Shown in pieces: positions 1 through 5,658 of a DNA stretch of 6,575 nucleotides. The DNA lies in contig PLBD01000264.1 in the NCBI GenBank assembly GCA_003135315.1, forward strand, positions 1 to 6,575, read 5' to 3'. This stretch comes from Acidobacteriaceae bacterium. Its GTDB lineage: Bacteria; Acidobacteriota; Terriglobia; Terriglobales; Acidobacteriaceae. The notes beneath the pieces were generated by a model, which was not told where the DNA came from, searched no databases, and saw only the letters and a list, made by a program, of their open reading frames with translations. Numbering within the stretch: the stretch's first letter is position 1; each line of letters starts with the position of its first letter. A program made the position numbers and the translations under genes.

Positions 1-683
<683 letters not shown>

Positions 684-694
684 GCGTGCCTAAT

Positions 695-1042
695 TTACCG
701 TGGAGATGCTCCGTGGTTCTTGCTTCGAGTTATGAACCACCCTACCACTAATACTCCAGCCGCGATCACTAAGAGAACTATCCACGCCCCAAAGCTGGCG
801 ATAATGCGTTGCCACAATGTCCCCTGACCCTCGGAAATGCTGAGCTGAATTGAAATAACGCCGCCGAGGGCCCCTAATAGAGTCAGAAATATCAGCCCAA
901 CCCCAGCGATCTGACTGGCGTTCCAAGGCCGCCTCAGCAGATTTCGCCAGAGTCTAGCCTCATTCGCAGCCGTGTCCGGAAACACGATATTGCGTTGCCG
1001 CGCCGCAATATCGTGTTCCAATCCGCTGTGCCTGTGCTTCAT
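695..1042 (-). CDS. Small two-helix membrane protein with RNIVFPDTAANEARLWRN motif
   Basis: This is a 115-residue protein of unknown function. The N-terminal segment (residues 1-42) is polar and basic and contains RQRNIVFPDTAANEARLWRN at 15-34. Two strongly hydrophobic stretches follow, about 43-67 (IAGVGLIFLTLLGALGGVIS) and about 80-104 (IIASFGAWIVLLVIAAGVLV). The tail is short and charged. This predicts an inner-membrane hairpin with both ends on the same side. From memory, small acidobacterial proteins share an RNxxFPDTxxNEARxWRN N-terminus; I could not verify this. The gene lies 27 bases downstream of the FKBP gene on the same strand, so co-transcription is possible. No clear Shine-Dalgarno precedes the ATG, so the start is only likely. 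A 14-bp inverted repeat lies inside the N-terminal coding region. Base composition looks more AT-rich than in the neighbouring genes. Confidence 0.72.
   Translation of the reverse strand: MKHRHSGLEHDIAARQRNIVFPDTAANEARLWRNLLRRPWNASQIAGVGLIFLTLLGALGGVISIQLSISEGQGTLWQRIIASFGAWIVLLVIAAGVLVVGWFITRSKNHGASPR
981..1017. repeat. Perfect 14-bp inverted repeat inside the small membrane-protein gene
   Basis: The left arm aacacgatattgcg (981-994) is exactly complementary to the right arm cgcaatatcgtgtt (1004-1017), with a 9-base loop. It covers about codons 9-21 of the leftward gene, just before and into the RNIVF motif. In mRNA it would form a stable hairpin near the start codon. A role in translation or mRNA stability is inference. 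Confidence 0.8.
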
Positions 1043-1069
1043 ATATGTCGACCGCCAATATGAGCGCTG

Positions 1070-1888
1070 CTATTTGGGGCTGGCGTTGGGCGCCTGGCCT
1101 TGGTCCTTCTTCGTGATCCCCAGGAGCTCCACTTCAAAAATCAGGGTCTCATCCGGCCCGATGGCATCGCCCGCGCCGCGCGCGCCGTAAGCCAGGTCCG
1201 GAGGTAGAACCAGCTGCCACTTCGATCCCACGGGCATCAATTGCAACGCCTCGGTCCATCCCTTGATCACGCCGGTCACAGGAAATGTTGCCGACTGTCC
1301 CCGCTTGTAGGAGCTATCGAACTCCGTTCCATCGATCAGCGTGCCTTTATAATTGCACTCCACGGAGTCGGCCGAGGTAGGTTTCGGTCCAGTGCCCTCT
1401 TTCAAAATCTTGTATTGCAGTCCGCTGGGCAACGTCACAACACCTGGCTTGCTCTTATTGGCCGCCAGAAAGGCGTCGCCGTCCTTCTTGTTGGTCGCCC
1501 CCGCCTGCTGCCGCTGCGCGTCCGCCTTCTGACGCAGTTGGCCCTGCAGTTCCATAATCGTAGCCTGCGCCTGTTCGTCGGTCATCAGGGTCTTGCCGCC
1601 CGCCATCGCGTCCTTCAAACCGCGGGTCAAAAGGTTGGTGTCGATATCGAGGCCGTCCTTGTGCAAGCCTCTGCCTATATTCAGCCCGATCGCGTAGCTA
1701 AGCTTGTCCTTCTGGGTGGGCAACGCCGCGTCCCCCGAGCTTCCTGCCGGTGACTGGGTTTTGGCTGCCGGAGCGGTTTTTGCCGCTGGAGCCGATTGTG
1801 GGTTCGCCGATTGTTGGGCCATCGCGCTTCCAAGCAGGATGGCACCAGCCGCCAGTACAGTTACTCCTGAGTTTAATAATTTGAGCAT
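1070..1888 (-). CDS. Exported FKBP-type peptidyl-prolyl cis-trans isomerase (Mip/FkpA-like)
   Basis: This 272-residue protein catalyses cis-trans isomerisation of Xaa-Pro bonds and probably assists folding of exported proteins in the periplasm. Residues 1-24 form a signal peptide (K3, hydrophobic core VTVLAAGAILLG, A-M-A cleavage site before QQ). A low-complexity Ala/Pro/Lys/Gln linker spans about 25-55. An FKBP N-terminal helical domain follows at about 56-148 (LSYAIGLNIGRGL), the dimerisation module of Mip/FkpA proteins, with a Gln-rich helix around 105-130. The catalytic FKBP domain lies at about 168-258. Its pocket residues are intact: Y180, F190-D191 (TEFDSS), F202, V207-I208, W211, Y234 (LAYGARGAG) and F251. 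The ATG at 1888 puts the signal peptide at the N-terminus, although no strong Shine-Dalgarno is seen. The small membrane-protein gene follows after 27 bases. The family assignment is secure. The exact orthologue (mip, fkpA or fklB) is not, so no symbol is given. Confidence 0.95.
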   Translation of the reverse strand: MLKLLNSGVTVLAAGAILLGSAMAQQSANPQSAPAAKTAPAAKTQSPAGSSGDAALPTQKDKLSYAIGLNIGRGLHKDGLDIDTNLLTRGLKDAMAGGKTLMTDEQAQATIMELQGQLRQKADAQRQQAGATNKKDGDAFLAANKSKPGVVTLPSGLQYKILKEGTGPKPTSADSVECNYKGTLIDGTEFDSSYKRGQSATFPVTGVIKGWTEALQLMPVGSKWQLVLPPDLAYGARGAGDAIGPDETLIFEVELLGITKKDQGQAPNASPK

Positions 1889-1946
1889 ACGAGCATTGTT
1901 ACATGCTGCGGCACATCCGCAAAGCCGCGAGCGCCGTTCTTAACGG

Positions 1947-2001
1947 TGTCATCCGGAGCGGAGGCGACCCGTCTTTGGTCGCCGGCGTCGAAGGCCCCCT
2001 A
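1947..2001. repeat. Degenerate GTCATCC...GTCGAAGG palindromic intergenic element
   Basis: This stretch between the DUF4126 and FKBP genes starts tgtcatccggagcggagg and ends gtcgaaggccccctat. Between the two it has a 7-bp hairpin, ggcgacc (1963-1969) with ggtcgcc (1977-1983), around the loop cgtcttt. The pattern (gtcatcc, gagcg, a GC-rich palindrome, gtcgaagg, cccct) resembles a highly repeated REP-like element I recall from acidobacterial genomes. That recognition is from memory; only the hairpin and motif order are seen here. It leaves no gene in the 1889-2052 gap. Confidence 0.5.
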
Positions 2002-2010
2002 TCGCCGCCT

Positions 2011-2043
2011 GCCCCACTCCTTCGCGACTTTCGAATGAGCCGG
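2011..2043. repeat. Decayed copy of the ccccactc-ttcg hairpin repeat
   Basis: The sequence from gccccactccttcg (2011-2024) through tcgaatgag (2031-2039) matches the perfect hairpin at 6076-6104 at 26 of 29 positions. The right arm then diverges (ccgg in place of tggg), so the stem is broken at its base. It directly abuts the GTCATCC-type element and lies 10 bases beyond the stop codon of the leftward DUF4126 gene. It may be a remnant terminator-like or REP-like element. Confidence 0.65.
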
Positions 2044-2052
2044 AGAACATGT

Positions 2053-2517
2053 CTACCGCACAATGTAGTACGCCAGTACGAACGCCACGATGTCCTCGGG
2101 AATGGCGATAAAAATGTCCTTCACCTTAAGACCGTTATCCAGCGCGCGGCGGATGTGGTAACCCCCATAGGTTCCGATCAACGCGCCGACGATGCCGAGC
2201 ACCGCTCCCATGATTGGCGTCGCCGCGGCCGCGGCATAGATGCAGGCGCCGCTCAATCCTCCCATGATGATCCGCGCGATTAGACCCGGCGGCGCGGTCC
2301 TTGGCGGCGTCTTGGGCAGCACGTCGGAAACCAGTTCCACCATTGCCAGCAGGGTGAAAATACCAACCGTGATCGGCGATCCCATGAACGCCAGCGGCGT
2401 TCCCGCCAGGTTGATCCAGTGCAGATAGGCCGCCCAGGACACAAACGCAGGTGCCGTCAGCGCTCGCAGTCCCGCAACAATTCCAATACCCACAGCCAAT
2501 AGCAAAGCGTGATTCAT
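2053..2517 (-). CDS. DUF4126 family integral membrane protein
   Basis: This 154-residue membrane protein has no established biochemical function. It matches the DUF4126 pattern as I know it: an N-terminal helix ending GLRALTAPAFVSWAA (16-30), then ELVSDVLPKTPPRTAPPG (61-78), then a Gly/Ala-rich helix pair (about 82-118) and YGGYHIRRAL. Hydrophobic stretches at about 4-30, 48-66, 84-118 and 136-152 suggest four to five membrane passes, with the conserved PKTPxRTAPPGL loop between helices. The ATG at 2517 sits exactly before the first hydrophobic helix, but no Shine-Dalgarno lies at normal spacing. The upstream neighbour on the same strand is closed by a terminator at 2666-2691, so this gene needs its own promoter within 2518-2665. 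I could not identify one. Repeat elements follow its stop. Confidence 0.88.
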   Translation of the reverse strand: MNHALLLAVGIGIVAGLRALTAPAFVSWAAYLHWINLAGTPLAFMGSPITVGIFTLLAMVELVSDVLPKTPPRTAPPGLIARIIMGGLSGACIYAAAAATPIMGAVLGIVGALIGTYGGYHIRRALDNGLKVKDIFIAIPEDIVAFVLAYYIVR

Positions 2518-2665
2518 CGTCGGAATTCACCGTCCTTTGCCCAAAAAGCCGGGCGAAATCACAACTCCAACTCAAGATGCCGGACAGGGCCAATGGTCGC
2601 AACCAATTGGCGGGAGGTAGGAAACTGACTAGGTTGCTCGAACCACCAACAGCCGGGATCACAAC

Positions 2666-2691
2666 AAAAAAGGCACAGCATTAGCCGCGCC
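2666..2691 (-). terminator. Rho-independent terminator of the merR/zinc-ribbon unit
   Basis: Read on the minus strand, ggcgcggc, loop taat and gctgtgcc form an 8-bp stem including two G-U pairs, followed immediately by six T residues (complement of 2666-2671). Because of the G-U pairs the structure is sound only in the leftward transcript. It lies 80 bases beyond the stop of the zinc-ribbon gene and separates it from the DUF4126 gene. Confidence 0.8.
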
Positions 2692-2718
2692 TTCCTTCGA
2701 TTCTCCAATCGCAATTCA

Positions 2719-2752
2719 TGCCCAGCGCCCCTTGGGCACTGGCCGCTGGGCA
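2719..2752. repeat. 9-bp inverted repeat downstream of the zinc-ribbon gene
   Basis: The arm tgcccagcg (2719-2727) is exactly complementary to cgctgggca (2744-2752), with a 16-base loop that itself contains ccc/ggg. It lies 19 bases past the zinc-ribbon stop and has no T-tract on either strand. It may stabilise the 3' end of that mRNA ahead of the terminator at 2666-2691. It overlaps the heptamer tract. The rest of 2518-2771 shows no supportable gene. Confidence 0.5.
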
Positions 2753-2771
2753 CCGGCAACTGGCGACTGTT
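2737..2771 (-). repeat. Five degenerate tandem heptamers (GCCAGTG type)
   Basis: Consecutive heptamers on the plus strand are cactggc, cgctggg, caccggc, aactggc and gactgtt, ending at the base before the zinc-ribbon stop codon. The complement reads as rotations of CAGTGGC, the same unit as the tracts at 3790-3824 and 3940-3957. Confidence 0.6.
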
Positions 2772-3035
2772 CTAGTTCGGCTTGCGCGGCATAATCTGTT
2801 CATCGCGCATAAAGAACTGCGCCGAGCACCGTTCCGAGCCGCAGATTACCGGCAGCAATCCGCCCACCTGCTTGCGCGTGACCAGCCCCAGTTGTCCGCA
2901 CGACGGGCACGACAGCACTGCCCAATAGGGATCGTCCTTTTCGCCCACGTCGCCGGCATTCTCCAACACGAAGATGGTTCCAGGCTCCATCTGTTCGGGG
3001 ATCCACTCGTTCAAAATGCTGAGTTCTCCGATCAT
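2772..3035 (-). CDS. Small four-cysteine zinc-ribbon protein, function unknown
   Basis: This 87-residue protein starts MIGELSILNEWIPEQMEPGT. The reading frame is open further upstream, but the ATG at 3035 is chosen because AGGAGG precedes it by 4 bases. The extra upstream residues are low-complexity and lie antisense-like over the merR 3' end. The cysteines form a zinc-ribbon pattern: C43-P-S-C46-G, 18 residues, then C65-G-S-E-R-C70. The N-terminal half (EQMEPGTIFVLENAGDVGEKDDPYWAVL) is acidic and probably folds as beta strands leading into the ribbon. No enzymatic motif is visible. I do not recognise a named family. A nucleic-acid- or protein-binding accessory role would fit but is inference. 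It lies 68 bases downstream of merR on the same strand and before a terminator, so it is probably co-transcribed with merR. Confidence 0.82.
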   Translation of the reverse strand: MIGELSILNEWIPEQMEPGTIFVLENAGDVGEKDDPYWAVLSCPSCGQLGLVTRKQVGGLLPVICGSERCSAQFFMRDEQIMPRKPN

Positions 3036-3039
3036 GTGC

Positions 3040-3045
3040 CCTCCT
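3040..3045 (-). promoter_or_regulatory. Strong Shine-Dalgarno of the zinc-ribbon gene
   Basis: The plus-strand bases cctcct give AGGAGG on the minus strand, 4 bases before the ATG at 3033-3035. This fixes the start of the short protein and rejects the longer open frame that reaches 3305. Confidence 0.85.
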
Positions 3046-3103
3046 CTAGTACCAGGGTCCCCGTCAGGTACCGCTTTTGCGGTTGGCGGGGTGGTAGAAC
3101 CGT

Positions 3104-3670
3104 TCAAGAAGCCTTGCCGCGTCGTTCCATAAGATGACGAATTGAACCGTTGCGCTTTCCCGCCGCGCGCGTTTCGGCGCGCTTTGGCGCCCTCCGTTGC
3201 GAGCTGCCCTGCCGCTCCGTGAACTCTGCTCTTACACCCCGCGACCGCGCTCCGCCCGCGCTTTCGATTGGCTCTAGGACTCGCTGGATCGCGTCGCTCA
3301 GGCACACCGATAACATCGGCTGGCGCGCGTTCTTCAGCAGGTCGACCACGCCGCGGGCCGAATCCTCCAGGTAGATGTGCCGGCCATCGGTCAGCAGATG
3401 GTATTCCGAGGCTGCGCTCACCGTCTCCACCAGTCTCTTGCCCAGCTCCTTTTGCAGGAAGCGGATCACGCGCCGGATCTTCTGCAGCGAGAAACCGCGC
3501 TGCCGCAGTTCGCGCAACACGGCCACCTCGGCCAGGTCGTCGAGCGAGTAGATGCGCTGGTGACCGGTCCGCGCTGGCACCACGATGCCCTGTTCATCCC
3601 ACCACTGCAGCTGGCGCGGGCTGATGCGGGTCAGCGCCACCACTTCCCGCGTTGTGAACGTCTGCTGCAT
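3104..3670 (-). CDS. MerR-family transcriptional regulator
   Basis: This is a 188-residue DNA-binding regulator. Residues 4-70 form a MerR-type winged helix-turn-helix: TTREVVALTRISPRQLQWWDEQGIV (6-30), wing RTGHQRIYS (34-42), then LAEVAVLRELRQRGFSLQKIRRVIRFL (46-72). The middle part (about 80-135) contains EYHLLTDGRHIYLEDSARGVVDLL and a hydrophobic stretch around MLSVCLSDAIQRVL, probably the dimer/sensor region. The last 50 residues are Arg/Lys-rich low complexity. The only cysteine is C123, so cysteine-based metal or SoxR-like redox sensing is unlikely, and the ligand is unknown. The ATG at 3670 is preferred over an upstream TTG at 3700. The predicted transcription start lies just before that TTG, which leaves no room for a ribosome binding site. 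Upstream lie a good promoter and a palindrome. The gene is divergent from the ferredoxin-methyltransferase gene and is followed by the zinc-ribbon gene. Confidence 0.93.
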   Translation of the reverse strand: MQQTFTTREVVALTRISPRQLQWWDEQGIVVPARTGHQRIYSLDDLAEVAVLRELRQRGFSLQKIRRVIRFLQKELGKRLVETVSAASEYHLLTDGRHIYLEDSARGVVDLLKNARQPMLSVCLSDAIQRVLEPIESAGGARSRGVRAEFTERQGSSQRRAPKRAETRAAGKRNGSIRHLMERRGKAS

Positions 3671-3701
3671 CCTTCGCCACCCAAAACAAATCCTGTACAA
3701 A

Positions 3702-3714
3702 ATGTTTCAAACAT
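3702..3714. promoter_or_regulatory. 13-base palindrome at the merR start region (candidate operator)
   Basis: atgttt-c-aaacat is a perfect inverted repeat centred at 3708. It touches the merR -10 box and covers the expected transcription start. A bound protein would block initiation, so autorepression is the simplest reading. The assignment to MerR itself is inference. Confidence 0.55.
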
Positions 3715-3740
3715 CATAGTGCACTTCCATGCTCTGTCAA
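3713..3740 (-). promoter_or_regulatory. Sigma70-like promoter of merR
   Basis: The minus strand reads TTGACA (complement of 3735-3740), 16 bases, TATGAT (complement of 3713-3718). This is a perfect -35 and a five-of-six -10, placing transcription start near 3705 with a leader of about 35 bases before the ATG. The spacer is shorter than the 19-20 bases of promoters activated by MerR through DNA twisting. The spacer also contains the 8-base palindrome agtgcact at 3718-3725. Confidence 0.75.
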
Positions 3741-3789
3741 TATGAATTGTTGACTAAACCGGCACCCGAGGCTGTGAATATCTCAAGAC

Positions 3790-3824
3790 AGTGGCTAGTG
3801 GTCAGTGGCAGGTGGCCAGAGGTC
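3790..3824 (+). repeat. Five degenerate tandem heptamers (AGTGGCY type)
   Basis: Consecutive heptamers are agtggct, agtggtc, agtggca, ggtggcc and agaggtc. This lies in the 303-base gap between merR and the methyltransferase gene, where I see no coding sequence. The first 18 bases (from 3788) are an imperfect inverted match, 15 of 18, to 3940-3957. Confidence 0.65.
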
Positions 3825-3939
3825 ATCGACGGCTTCTATTTACTGGTTACGGCAAGGAACGGCTTGCGTCACGTCACCCTGTGAGCTTTGTACTTCTCGC
3901 CCGGTCGTCTCCGACCCGATGATGGAGTGTAAGAATCAT

Positions 3940-3957
3940 CTAGCCACTGGCCACTGT
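3940..3957 (-). repeat. Inverted heptamer partner tract
   Basis: ctagccactggccactgt is the opposite-strand form of the same CAGTGGC heptamer as 3790-3824. It sits 5 bases before the ribosome binding site of the methyltransferase gene. Together the two tracts could pair around a loop of about 134 bases. No convincing plus-strand promoter was found between them. Confidence 0.55.
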
Positions 3958-3962
3958 TTTTC

Positions 3963-3967
3963 GGAGG
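3963..3967 (+). promoter_or_regulatory. Shine-Dalgarno supporting a TTG start
   Basis: ggagg lies 6 bases before TTG at 3974-3976. No ATG or GTG lies nearby in frame that would keep the conserved first ferredoxin cysteine, so this site decides the non-ATG start. Confidence 0.8.
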
Positions 3968-3973
3968 CTTTCC

Positions 3974-5320
3974 TTGGAACCATTTCGCTATCACGCATTC
4001 GTCTGCACTCAGGAAAAATCTGAAGGAGTTCCCTGCTGTTCCGCGGCCGGTTCGTTCCGCGTTCTGGACGCGCTGCATGGCGCGCTTGGCGCTCAAGGCC
4101 TCGCCGACGAGGTACAGGTTTCCAGTTGCGGCTGTCTTGGCATCTGCGACAGCGGCCCGGTGATGATCGTCTATCCCGAGGGCGTCTGGTACACCAAGCT
4201 GACCGCCAACGACGTGCCTGAGATCGTCTCCTCGCACTTCCAGGCCGGCAAGAAGGTCGCGCGCCTGGAACGCAGCGACGAGGGCATGAAGGCCGAGATC
4301 CTCGATCATCGCAATAAATATCTCGCCATGCTGAAGGGCAAAGACGCAGCCGGCGTCTTGCCGGACGACGTCACCGAAATGATTCGCGGCTTTATGGCCA
4401 GCCGCGCCATTCTCACCGCATTTGAGCTCGACCTGTTCACCGCTGTTGGCGACGGCGGCACGGCCCAGCAGATTGCCGGCAGAATTCAGTGCGCCGTTCG
4501 CGCCACCGAAATCCTGCTGAACGCCCTGGTCAGCCTGAAGCTGCTTCAGAAATCCGGCGACAACTACACCAACACGGCGCTGGCCGCGCGCTTCTTCGTC
4601 GAGGGCACGCCCGACAGTGCGCGCATGGCGCAACTGCACATGGCCAACCTCTGGAAGCGCTGGACGACTCTGACCGAGGCGGTCAAGGCCGGCACCAGCG
4701 TCGCTCCCCCCGCCGGCAACGGCTCGGTGAAGCCCTTCATCGCCGCCATGGACCACAACGCTCGCGGTCGCGCGCGCGCCGTAGTGCAGGCTGTCGAAGT
4801 CAACGGCGCCAGGCACCTGCTCGATCTCGGCGGCGGTTCCGCCGCCTACTCTATCGCCTTCGCCAAAGCCGCTCCTGGCCTGCAGGCGGAGGTTGTCGAC
4901 CTGGCCGACGTCCTGCCCATCGCGCAGGAACATATCCGCAAAGCTGGAATGGCCGATCGCATCACCACGCGCGCCGGTGACATGCTCACCGTCGCTCTCG
5001 ACGCCGGCAAGTATGATCTGGTCCTGCTCTCGGCCATCTGCCACATGTTCTCTCCCGAGGAGAACCGGCAGTTGCTCGCGCGCGCCTACCAGGCTCTCGC
5101 GCCGCACGGACGGCTCGTAATCTCAGACTTCATTCTTGATGCCGACAAAACCGCGCCGCGCTTCGCTGCTCTTTTCGCGCTGAATATGCTGGTCGGCACA
5201 CGCGCCGGCGCCAGCTACAGTGAGCCGGAATACGATGCCTGGCTGAAGGAAGCCGGATTCGGCGAGACCAAACGCGTGCGCTTGCCCGGCCCGGCGAACT
5301 TGATGATCGCGGCCAAGTAG
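3974..5320 (+). CDS. Fusion of thioredoxin-like [2Fe-2S] ferredoxin domain and O-methyltransferase
   Basis: This is a 448-residue, probably cytoplasmic protein. Residues 1-90 match thioredoxin-like (2Fe-2S) ferredoxins. Candidate ligands are C11 and C22, then C54 and C58 (SSCGCLGIC), followed by the typical SGPVMIVYPEGVWY; C21 and C52 are extra cysteines. A basic/acidic hinge spans about 91-108. Residues 109-210 resemble the helical dimerisation domain of acetylserotonin/CrtF-BchU-like O-methyltransferases (SRAILTAFELDLFTAVGDGG, then RATEILLNALVSLKLL). Residues 245-448 form the Rossmann methyltransferase domain. SAM motif I is LLDLGGGSAAYS (282-293), the ribose-binding acid is D309 (VVDL), and AGDML is at 334-338. 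LSAICHMFSPEENRQLL contains H357 at the place of the catalytic base, and RLVISDFILD is at 380-389. The methyl acceptor is unknown. The start is TTG with a good Shine-Dalgarno. The gene is divergent from merR, and a toxin-antitoxin operon follows. Both domains are confident; the role of the iron-sulfur part is not known. Confidence 0.93.
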   Translation: MEPFRYHAFVCTQEKSEGVPCCSAAGSFRVLDALHGALGAQGLADEVQVSSCGCLGICDSGPVMIVYPEGVWYTKLTANDVPEIVSSHFQAGKKVARLERSDEGMKAEILDHRNKYLAMLKGKDAAGVLPDDVTEMIRGFMASRAILTAFELDLFTAVGDGGTAQQIAGRIQCAVRATEILLNALVSLKLLQKSGDNYTNTALAARFFVEGTPDSARMAQLHMANLWKRWTTLTEAVKAGTSVAPPAGNGSVKPFIAAMDHNARGRARAVVQAVEVNGARHLLDLGGGSAAYSIAFAKAAPGLQAEVVDLADVLPIAQEHIRKAGMADRITTRAGDMLTVALDAGKYDLVLLSAICHMFSPEENRQLLARAYQALAPHGRLVISDFILDADKTAPRFAALFALNMLVGTRAGASYSEPEYDAWLKEAGFGETKRVRLPGPANLMIAAK

Positions 5321-5354
5321 GAGGAAGGAGTTCCGAGTTCGAATCTGGCGAGTC

Positions 5355-5383
5355 TTGCTAACTATTGCTAAGCACGATAAAAT
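5355..5383 (+). promoter_or_regulatory. Promoter of the toxin-antitoxin operon
   Basis: TTGCTA (5355-5360), a 17-base spacer and TAAAAT (5378-5383) form a plausible sigma70-type promoter (four and five matches of six). Initiation about seven bases further on falls at or just before the ATG at 5392. No Shine-Dalgarno precedes that ATG, so the mRNA is probably leaderless. Confidence 0.55.
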
Positions 5384-5389
5384 CGTGCT
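5371..5389. promoter_or_regulatory. Palindromic operator over the -10 box
   Basis: agcacgat and atcgtgct form a perfect 8-bp inverted repeat around aaa, enclosing the predicted -10 and ending 2 bases before the antitoxin ATG. Ribbon-helix-helix antitoxins typically bind such a site to repress their own operon. As RNA it would be cut by the predicted start, so a DNA operator is more likely than an RNA hairpin. Confidence 0.65.
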
Positions 5390-5391
5390 CC

Positions 5392-5658
5392 ATGCGGACC
5401 ACCAAGACCCTCTCGATCACCATCCCGCCGGAGATGCTCTCTCGCGCCGAAGCCCTGGCCAAGAAAGAAAACCGGACGATGAGCGAACTTATCCGCGAAG
5501 CGCTGCGCTATTACGAACGGCAACGCTGGTGGGAAGAGTCCAATGCCTTCGGCCGCGCCAGTGCTGCTGCAACTAGTGTACGGAATGAGGAAGATGTGGT
5601 GCGCGCTGTCCATGAATATCGCGCAGCGCAGCGCGGCCGCAAGAAGCGCTCTGCATGA
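5392..5658 (+). CDS. Ribbon-helix-helix (CopG-like) antitoxin
   Basis: This 88-residue protein probably neutralises the PIN toxin encoded next to it and represses the operon. The N-terminus shows the ribbon-helix-helix pattern: strand KTLSITIPPEM (5-15), helix A LSRAEALAKKENRT (16-29), and helix B MSELIREALRYYERQRWW (30-47). The C-terminal half (48-88) carries no known fold. It ends in basic residues (QRGRKKRSA) and would be expected to wrap the toxin. The ATG at 5392 gives the usual length and places the strand directly at the N-terminus. An in-frame TTG at 5365 would add nine residues and read through the palindrome, so it is less likely. The stop overlaps the toxin start in ATGA (5655-5658), a sign of translational coupling. 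CopG/Arc-type assignment is by pattern. Confidence 0.9.
   Translation: MRTTKTLSITIPPEMLSRAEALAKKENRTMSELIREALRYYERQRWWEESNAFGRASAAATSVRNEEDVVRAVHEYRAAQRGRKKRSA

Noticed and set aside
1241..1753. A 170-codon plus-strand open frame over the FKBP gene
   Set aside because: It is antisense to a well-supported enzyme and has no family features.
2559..2759. Minus-strand 66-codon frame and plus-strand 77-codon frame in the 2518-2771 gap
   Set aside because: They run through the terminator hairpin and heptamer tract, and have no ribosome binding site or family pattern.
3036..3305. Upstream extension of the zinc-ribbon gene
   Set aside because: It overlaps the merR gene, is low-complexity Arg/Ala/Gly, and the strong Shine-Dalgarno lies at the internal ATG at 3035.
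3750..3778. TTGACT with a weak -10 as promoter of the methyltransferase gene
   Set aside because: The -10 candidate tgtgaa is poor and the site is nearly 200 bases from the start codon. Not enough to call.
3805..4023. Plus-strand 72-codon frame starting in the heptamer tract
   Set aside because: It overlaps the true ferredoxin start in another frame and has no ribosome binding site.
3869..5107. A 412-codon open frame on the minus strand, antisense to the methyltransferase gene
   Set aside because: It shows no recognisable domain, while the opposite strand encodes two clear conserved domains. Long antisense frames are common in GC-rich genes with codon-position bias.
5335..5357. gttcgaatc resembling a tRNA T-loop, as a tRNA remnant or attachment site
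   Set aside because: The flanking arms do not pair as a T-stem, and no acceptor, anticodon or D arm is present.
981..5389. The 981-1017 and 5371-5389 palindromes as one repeat family (shared cacgat)
   Set aside because: Only six bases are shared and loops and contexts differ, so it is probably chance.
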